Assembly (NCBI GenBank): GCA_919902625.1
Contig: CAKKRO010000019.1
Coordinates: 2,654 to 13,060, forward strand
Reading direction: 5' to 3'
Length of the DNA stretch: 10,407 nucleotides
Origin: Nitrosomonadaceae bacterium
GTDB lineage: Bacteria > Pseudomonadota > Gammaproteobacteria > Burkholderiales > Nitrosomonadaceae
This document shows, in pieces, positions 6,171-10,407 of this stretch. A program made the translations under genes and the position numbers. Under the pieces are notes generated by a model. The model saw nothing but the letters and a program-made list of their open reading frames with translations, was not told the origin of the DNA and searched no databases. Every line of letters starts with the position of its first letter. Position 1 is the first letter of the stretch.

Positions 6171-7475
6171 TTATCTATTTTTATAACGATACTCTGCGGA
6201 TAGAGCGTGAGCTTGCAAGCCCTCTCCATAGGCCAGTATCGATGCAATTTCCCCCAACTTTGCGGCACCCTGCCGAGAAACCTGAATCAGGCTGCTTCGC
6301 TTCTGAAAGTCATAAACTCCCAGCGGGGAGGAAAAACGGGCTGTACGTGATGTGGGTAAAACATGATTAGGGCCGGCACAATAATCTCCCAGCGCTTCAC
6401 AAGCATAACGCCCAAGGAAAATAGCACCGGCATGGCGGATTTTATTCACCCAGTTTTCAGGTTGTGCTAACGATAATTCCAAATGTTCAGGTGCAATGTT
6501 GTTGGCGATTGCACAAGCCTCATCCAAATCCTGCACCTGAATCAAAGCGCCACGATTCTCCAGTGAAGTGCGGATGATGTCTTTGCGCGGCATTTCAGAT
6601 ATTAAACGATTGATACTGTGTATGACTTGATCCAGAAAACCGGCATCCGGCGATAATAAAATGGCCTGGGCCAATTCATCATGTTCCGCCTGAGAAAATA
6701 GGTCCATAGCAATCCAGTCGGGATCTGTCTTGCCATCACAAATGACGAGGATTTCCGACGGTCCAGCAACCATATCGATGCCAACGATGCCAAATACCCG
6801 GCGCTTGGCAGCAGCAACATAGGAATTTCCAGGCCCAACGATCTTATCAACCTGAGGTATTGTTTCAGTGCCATAGGCCAATGCGCCAACAGCTTGTGCG
6901 CCGCCAATGGTAAAAATCCGGTCAACCTTGCTGATCGCCGCCGCTGCCAGGACCATGTCGTTTCTTTCCCCACCGGGTGTGGGAACGACCATAATGAGTT
7001 CTTTTACACCTGCTACTTTGGCCGGTATGGCGTTCATCAGCACAGATGAGGGATAGGATGCTTTCCCGCCAGGAACGTATAGACCCACACGATCCAATGG
7101 TGTTATTTTCTGGCCTAACAGAGTACCGTCTGAATCAGTGTACTGCCATGAGCTTAGCTGTTGTTTCTCATGGTAGCTTTGAATTCGTTCGGCAGCTTGT
7201 TCAAGTGCGGTACGTTGGATAGATGGCAAAGCTTTCAGGGATTGCTGTAAATGATGCTGTGTGAGCTCGAGATCTGCGCCGGATGCGATGGAGAGTCTGT
7301 CAAACCGATTGGTGTATTCGATCAAGGCAGCGTCTTTGCGCTTTCGGATATCCGCAAGAATCTTGGCTACTGTCAAATCGACTGCATCATCTTGTGCGTT
7401 TTCAAAAGCCAATAGTTGTTCAAGATTTGAATTAAAATCAGGATCGATTGAATTGAATCGTTTTATCTGGATCAT
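6171..7475 (-). CDS. hisD: Histidinol dehydrogenase
   Basis: HisD carries out the last two steps of histidine synthesis, oxidising L-histidinol to L-histidine with two NAD+. The 434-residue length is the same as E. coli HisD. Visible family motifs are VPGGKASYPSSVLMNAIPA (134-152), GPGNSYVAAAKR (214-225) and GIDMVAGPSEIL (232-243). The zinc ligands correspond to Q262 and H265 in SQAEHDE, D364 in ALGDYCAGPNH, and H423 near the end. The catalytic Glu-His pair is E330-H331 in APEHLEL. It follows hisG after 40 bases. The ATG fits the usual protein start, but no clear ribosome-binding site precedes it, so translation may depend on coupling to hisG or be weak. hisC, normally next, is replaced by an RNA methyltransferase gene. 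Confidence 0.97.
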   Translation of the reverse strand: MIQIKRFNSIDPDFNSNLEQLLAFENAQDDAVDLTVAKILADIRKRKDAALIEYTNRFDRLSIASGADLELTQHHLQQSLKALPSIQRTALEQAAERIQSYHEKQQLSSWQYTDSDGTLLGQKITPLDRVGLYVPGGKASYPSSVLMNAIPAKVAGVKELIMVVPTPGGERNDMVLAAAAISKVDRIFTIGGAQAVGALAYGTETIPQVDKIVGPGNSYVAAAKRRVFGIVGIDMVAGPSEILVICDGKTDPDWIAMDLFSQAEHDELAQAILLSPDAGFLDQVIHSINRLISEMPRKDIIRTSLENRGALIQVQDLDEACAIANNIAPEHLELSLAQPENWVNKIRHAGAIFLGRYACEALGDYCAGPNHVLPTSRTARFSSPLGVYDFQKRSSLIQVSRQGAAKLGEIASILAYGEGLQAHALSAEYRYKNR

Positions 7476-7515
7476 GGTGTGAGATAAATTTCTGATGATG
7501 TGATTGCCGGCAGAT

Positions 7516-8160
7516 TTATGTTTGAACGGCTTCGGAGAATGCGTCCAACACAGGTTGAATCGTGTCTCTCTTCAGCTTCAATGCAGCCTGGTTAATAATG
7601 AGCCTTGCCGAGATAGGCATTATTTCTTCTACCGCTTTAAGATGATTCGCTTTTAATGTGTTGCCGCTGGATACAAGATCAACGATTGCATCAGCCAGAC
7701 CCACTAATGGCGCCAATTCCATGGAACCATATAACTTGATGAGATCCACATGGACACCTTTATCAGCAAAGTGCTCACGGGCAGTTTGCACATATTTGGT
7801 CGCAATGCGTAAGCGTGCGCCTTGACGCACAGCGGAGTCATAATCAAAGCCCTCAGGTACAGCCACCATCATGCGGCAACGTGCAATATTAAGATCCAGC
7901 GGCTGATAAAGACCGGCGCCGCCATGTTCCTGCAGCACATCTTTTCCGGCAATCCCGAGATCCGCTGCGCCATATTGCACATAAGTCGGTACATCCGATG
8001 CACGCACGATAATCAAGCGGACATTGGTGCGATTGGTGGAAAGGATCAGCTTGCGCGATGATTCCGGATCATCCAGTGCGACTATCCCGGCTGCTTTTAA
8101 CAGAGGTGCCGTATCTTCAAAAATTCGCCCTTTTGAAAGGGCGATAGTGATATCAGTCAT
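7516..8160 (-). CDS. hisG: ATP phosphoribosyltransferase catalytic subunit, short form
   Basis: HisG starts histidine synthesis by joining ATP and PRPP. The 214-residue product is the short HisG-S type, which lacks the C-terminal regulatory domain of the roughly 300-residue form. It is known to need the HisZ subunit for activity and histidine feedback. No hisZ is in the window, so it must lie elsewhere. Motifs seen are ITIALSKGRIFEDTAPLL (4-21), AADLGIAGKDVL (65-76) and the PRPP-binding region GLADAIVDLVSSGNTLKANHL (154-174). The ATG is only 11 bases after the sodB stop and has no good ribosome-binding site of its own, which suggests translational coupling to sodB. hisD follows 40 bases later. 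Confidence 0.96.
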   Translation of the reverse strand: MTDITIALSKGRIFEDTAPLLKAAGIVALDDPESSRKLILSTNRTNVRLIIVRASDVPTYVQYGAADLGIAGKDVLQEHGGAGLYQPLDLNIARCRMMVAVPEGFDYDSAVRQGARLRIATKYVQTAREHFADKGVHVDLIKLYGSMELAPLVGLADAIVDLVSSGNTLKANHLKAVEEIMPISARLIINQAALKLKRDTIQPVLDAFSEAVQT

Positions 8161-8171
8161 AAATCAGGGAA

Positions 8172-8813
8172 TTATCCAAGATTGGCAGCAGCGAAATCCC
8201 AATTGATCAGTTTATCCAGTATCGTATTCACATAATCTGCGCGGCGATTCTGATAATCCAGATAATAGGCGTGTTCCCATACGTCGATGGTCAATAGTGG
8301 ACGCATATGCTTTGTAAGCGGGGAGTCGGCATTGCCTGTCTTGGCGACAGCGATTTTGTCTCCATCCAATATCAGCCATGCCCAACCGCTGCCGAACTGT
8401 GTCATGGCTGCTGTGGCAAATTCCTTTTTACACGCATCCAAACTGCCAAATGAAGCCTCAATTTTCTGCTTGAGTGCAAATGATGGCTCGCCGCCGCCAT
8501 TAGGCTTCAGACTGTGCCAATAAAACATATGGTTCCAGACTTGCGCGGCATTATTGAAAATGGCTGCTTTATCAGCTTGTCCGGCTGTTGCCTGGATGAT
8601 CTGTTCCAGCGATTGACCCGCCAGATCGCTATTTGCAACCAGATTATTTAAATTATCAACATAAGTTTTGTGGTGCTTGCCATAGTGAAAACTGAGCGTG
8701 TTGGCTGATATCACAGGTTCCAGCGCATTATCCGCATAGGGCAGGGGTGCCAATACATATTGTGAGTCTGCTTGAGCAGCTTTAGAAAAGTTTTCGAGAT
8801 TGTAGTTAGACAT
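8172..8813 (-). CDS. sodB: Superoxide dismutase, iron type
   Basis: This enzyme dismutates superoxide to oxygen and hydrogen peroxide in the cytoplasm. Metal ligands matching E. coli FeSOD H26, H73, D156 and H160 are H43 (SFHYGKHH), H95 (VWNHMFYW), D177 and H181 (TIDVWEHAYY). Q91 in NNAAQVWNH is the active-site glutamine placed as in iron enzymes, and GGGEPS (106-111) also fits. At 213 residues it is about 20 longer than E. coli SodB, mostly from an N-terminal extension of about 17 residues (MSNYNLENFSKAAQADS) that does not look like a signal peptide. The start is supported by AAGGAG seven bases upstream. It is read in the same direction as, and 11 bases ahead of, hisG. Confidence 0.96.
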   Translation of the reverse strand: MSNYNLENFSKAAQADSQYVLAPLPYADNALEPVISANTLSFHYGKHHKTYVDNLNNLVANSDLAGQSLEQIIQATAGQADKAAIFNNAAQVWNHMFYWHSLKPNGGGEPSFALKQKIEASFGSLDACKKEFATAAMTQFGSGWAWLILDGDKIAVAKTGNADSPLTKHMRPLLTIDVWEHAYYLDYQNRRADYVNTILDKLINWDFAAANLG

Positions 8814-8848
8814 TATTTTCTCCTTAAAGAATTATTTTCTATTCATAA

Positions 8849-8878
8849 ATTATGTAATTCTCTGATCTTAAACCGCAA
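8849..8878 (-). promoter_or_regulatory. Candidate promoter for sodB (and perhaps hisGD)
   Basis: On the minus strand TTGCGG (8873-8878) and CATAAT (8849-8854) are separated by 18 bases. The implied start near 8842 gives a leader of about 29 bases ending in the strong AAGGAG site. The -10 element matches consensus at five of six positions, the -35 at three. Confidence 0.4.
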
Positions 8879-8896
8879 TAAGTGCAAATATTTTGG

Positions 8897-8921
8897 AATC
8901 AATTCACTGGTTCGATTGATT
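8897..8921. repeat. Inverted repeat AATCAAT-N11-ATTGATT after exbD
   Basis: A perfect 7-base, AT-rich inverted repeat three bases downstream of the exbD stop codon (minus-strand sense). There is no T run after it in the exbD direction, so it is a poor terminator candidate; it may be an mRNA 3' hairpin or chance. Confidence 0.3.
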
Positions 8922-8923
8922 AT

Positions 8924-9355
8924 TTATTGGGCATTGTTTGTTTCGGTGGTAAAAGTGATTTTATTGTACCCTGCCAGGCGGGCAGCTTCCATAATAGTTA
9001 TGACCGATTGGTGAGTTGCTTTTGCATCTGCATTGATAATAATAAACGGGTCCGATAGATTCTTGGCTGCGGATTGCAATGCATCCCGTAAACTTTCTAT
9101 ACTGGAAAACTTGATGGGAACAAGATTGATTGTATACTCCCCGACGGCATTGACAGTGATGTCAATATTATTAGGTTTCTCGACATTTTTGTTGACTTCT
9201 TCCGCACTGGCTTGGGGCAGGGTGATTTCGAGTTCGGCAAATTTTGAATAGGTTGTGGTAACAACCAGAAAGATGAGTATCACCAGTAATACATCAATCA
9301 TGGGAACCAGATTGATTTCTGGTTCGTCATTTTGTTTTCCCCGTTGAAAATTCAT
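8924..9355 (-). CDS. exbD: ExbD/TolR-family biopolymer transport protein
   Basis: ExbD/TolR proteins form, with ExbB/TolQ, inner-membrane motors that use proton flow to energise TonB-dependent uptake or the Tol envelope system. The 143-residue product has a short cytoplasmic N-terminus, one membrane segment (about 15-35) within INLVPMIDVLLVILIFLVV, and a periplasmic domain (about 42-143). The membrane aspartate D21 in PMIDVLL is the conserved proton-pathway residue. The length is typical. The ATG lacks a clear ribosome-binding site; an in-frame TAA stands 30 bases upstream, so no longer start is available. No exbB/tolQ gene lies next to it: upstream is the divergent purE. ExbD or TolR cannot be separated by eye, so the symbol is a family-level choice. 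Confidence 0.88.
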   Translation of the reverse strand: MNFQRGKQNDEPEINLVPMIDVLLVILIFLVVTTTYSKFAELEITLPQASAEEVNKNVEKPNNIDITVNAVGEYTINLVPIKFSSIESLRDALQSAAKNLSDPFIIINADAKATHQSVITIMEAARLAGYNKITFTTETNNAQ

Positions 9356-9370
9356 AGCGATAGATGCCGT

Positions 9371-9393
9371 TTTATCGATAAATTAAATTATAG
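9371..9393 (-). promoter_or_regulatory. Palindrome TTTATCGATAAA and TATAAT element upstream of exbD
   Basis: The 12-base palindrome TTTATCGATAAA (9371-9382) stands 15 bases before the exbD start. On the minus strand a perfect TATAAT (9388-9393) precedes it and could be the -10 of exbD, which would place the palindrome at or just after the transcription start. No good -35 is present, so the promoter call is weak. Confidence 0.35.
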
Positions 9394-9419
9394 AGACTCA
9401 TGACGTTGATATCTAAATC

Positions 9420-9461
9420 ACCTAACAAGGTCACTGCTAACGGAGGTTAGTATAATACTAA
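9420..9461. repeat. CTAAC/GTTAG repeats and TTAGTATAATACTAA palindrome in the exbD-purE region
   Basis: CTAAC occurs at 9422-9426 and again at 9437-9441, and its complement GTTAG at 9446-9450. The last two form CTAAC-GGAG-GTTAG. Overlapping this is the perfect palindrome TTAGTATAATACTAA (9447-9461), followed by a T-rich stretch. The cluster lies in the divergent spacer and could be an operator for either gene. Confidence 0.4.
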
Positions 9462-9543
9462 TTATATTTTTTATTGAAGTTAATGAAATAGCTGCCACAA
9501 TTATTGCACAGGCTTATAAAATAGCCAGTCGCCTTTTTATAGC

Positions 9544-9571
9544 TTGATGGGGTAGTGTTATACGCAATAAT
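9544..9571 (+). promoter_or_regulatory. Candidate promoter for purEK
   Basis: TTGATG (9544-9549) and AATAAT (9566-9571) are 16 bases apart. They match the sigma-70 consensus at four and five of six positions. The predicted start, near 9578, gives a leader of about 25 bases before the purE ATG. No PurR-type operator is evident. Confidence 0.4.
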
Positions 9572-9602
9572 TTTTTGCAAATTTATCGCAAACTGGAATC
9601 AT

Positions 9603-10091
9603 ATGATTAAACCATTAATTAGCGTAGTGATGGGTAGTAAAAGTGATTGGGACGTAATGCAACATGCAACGGCTATTTTAGATGAATTTCATATTACTTA
9701 TGAAGCTAAAGTGATCTCAGCGCACCGCACACCCGATTTGATGTTTCAATTCGCCGGAGAGGCTGGCGGGCGGGGCATTCAATGTATCATTGCGGGTGCA
9801 GGCGGGGCTGCGCATCTCCCCGGCATGATCGCGGCAAAAACAACAATACCTGTTTTGGGTGTGCCGGTTAATTCCAAGCATTTACAGGGGCTTGATTCAC
9901 TGCTTTCTATTGTTCAAATGCCTAAAGGTGTTCCTGTTGCCACTTTTGCCATTGGAGAAGCAGGCGCAACCAATGCGGCGTTGTTCGCTATTGAATTATT
10001 GGCAGTGAATAATCGTATGTTAAGTACACAACTGAACGAATACCGGCAGAAACAGGCTGAATCCGTAATCGCTGCAGAGTTGCCCAAATAA
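9603..10091 (+). CDS. purE: N5-carboxyaminoimidazole ribonucleotide mutase PurE
   Basis: PurE moves the carboxyl group of N5-CAIR to give CAIR in purine synthesis, using the product of PurK. The 162-residue protein (E. coli 169) has the class I signatures VVMGSKSDW (8-16), SAHRTPD (39-45, with catalytic H41) and AGAGGAAHLPGM (64-75). A longer open frame begins at a GTG at 9555, but the extra 16 residues are unlike PurE and overlap the likely promoter. The ATG at 9603 gives the normal N-terminus and has GGA about eight bases upstream. The stop overlaps the purK start (TAATG), so the two are translationally coupled. Confidence 0.96.
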   Translation: MIKPLISVVMGSKSDWDVMQHATAILDEFHITYEAKVISAHRTPDLMFQFAGEAGGRGIQCIIAGAGGAAHLPGMIAAKTTIPVLGVPVNSKHLQGLDSLLSIVQMPKGVPVATFAIGEAGATNAALFAIELLAVNNRMLSTQLNEYRQKQAESVIAAELPK

Positions 10092-10407
10092 TGCGCATTA
10101 TGCCTGGAGCTATGCTGGGTGTTCTTGGAGGCGGGCAGCTCGGACGCATGTTTGTTCAGGCGGCACAGCAGATGGGCTACCAGGTTACGGTGCTGGATCC
10201 TGCGCCCGATAGCCCGGCCGGTCGAGTCGCAGATGATTTCATCTGTGCGGATTATGCGGATCATGCGGCATTGGAAAAACTCAGCAACCAATGCGCAGCC
10301 ATTACCACCGAATTTGAAAATATTCCGGCGGAATCGCTGCGAAAACTGGCCGAGTCTTGCATCGTCAACCCGGATGCGCACAGTGTGAGCATCGCGCAAA
10401 ACCGCGT
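10091..10407 (+). CDS. purK: N5-carboxyaminoimidazole ribonucleotide synthase PurK (5' part)
   Basis: PurK makes N5-CAIR from AIR, bicarbonate and ATP, and supplies it to PurE. Only the first 105 codons are in the window; the ATP-grasp core and C-terminus lie beyond the right edge. The visible part shows the N-terminal nucleotide-fold motif LGVLGGGQLGRM (9-20), VTVLDPAPDSPAG (32-44) and the family motif TTEFENIP (72-79). The start is the ATG overlapping the purE stop in TAATG; later in-frame ATGs at 10100 and 10112 are possible but fit coupling less well. No separate ribosome-binding site is needed if translation re-initiates from purE. Confidence 0.95.
   Translation, partial: MRIMPGAMLGVLGGGQLGRMFVQAAQQMGYQVTVLDPAPDSPAGRVADDFICADYADHAALEKLSNQCAAITTEFENIPAESLRKLAESCIVNPDAHSVSIAQNR

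Noticed and set aside
9575..9598. TTGCAAA and TCGCAAAC words before purE as a PurR operator
   Set aside because: They are not arranged as the palindromic ACGCAAAC-type PurR site, and the half-sites are in the same direction.
9555..9602. Longer purE beginning at GTG 9555
   Set aside because: The added 16 residues do not resemble PurE, no ribosome-binding site precedes that GTG, and the stretch covers the likely -10 element. The ATG at 9603 gives the family-standard N-terminus.
9914..10399. A 161-codon minus-strand open frame across purE and purK
   Set aside because: It is antisense to two certain genes, and its composition is typical of a shadow frame.
1..10407. An undescribed defence, toxin-antitoxin or mobile system
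   Set aside because: Apart from the IS3 relic, every substantial gene belongs to a known housekeeping or regulatory family. No paired small genes, repeat-spacer array, reverse transcriptase, recombinase or attachment site was seen.

Overview
This 10.4 kb window looks like ordinary chromosome from a flagellated betaproteobacterium. The best guess is a low-GC Nitrosomonas-type ammonia oxidiser. That guess rests on remembered similarity of the FlhDC, UvrB, HisGD, SodB and PurEK sequences and on a base composition I would put in the mid-40s percent GC; there is no species-specific marker. No prophage, CRISPR array, rRNA or tRNA gene is visible. I found no convincing new multi-gene system; the points of interest are regulatory sites, broken genes and gene neighbourhoods.

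Left part (1-1606). The left edge holds the decayed internal part of an IS3-family transposase OrfB gene on the minus strand, with two stops and a frameshift. Then come about 490 bases without a convincing gene. They contain three perfect inverted repeats and lead into flhD and flhC, the master activator pair for flagellar genes. A probable rho-independent terminator follows flhC and overlaps the end of the next, convergent gene.

Middle part (1588-4891). A class I beta aspartate-type aminotransferase (minus) and uvrB (plus) are divergent, 79 bases apart, and both use GTG starts. A good promoter-like sequence for the aminotransferase overlaps the 5' end of uvrB. uvrB ends two bases from the end of a convergent gene for a small exported NrfJ-like protein.

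Right part (4894-9355). Six minus-strand genes are read in the order exbD, sodB, hisG, hisD, a SpoU/TrmH-type RNA methyltransferase, and the NrfJ-like gene. The gaps run from 11 to 110 bases. sodB has its own strong ribosome-binding site and a plausible promoter, and it lies only 11 bases ahead of hisG. The first and last enzymes of histidine synthesis are therefore placed behind an oxidative-stress gene, apart from the rest of the his genes. The ExbD-like gene has no exbB partner next to it. A GATAAT-rich, Fur-box-like cluster lies between hisD and the methyltransferase gene.

Right edge (9356-10407). A 247-base divergent control region separates exbD from purE. purE is followed, with stop and start codons overlapping, by purK, which runs off the window. 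PurK and PurE together convert AIR to CAIR in purine synthesis.
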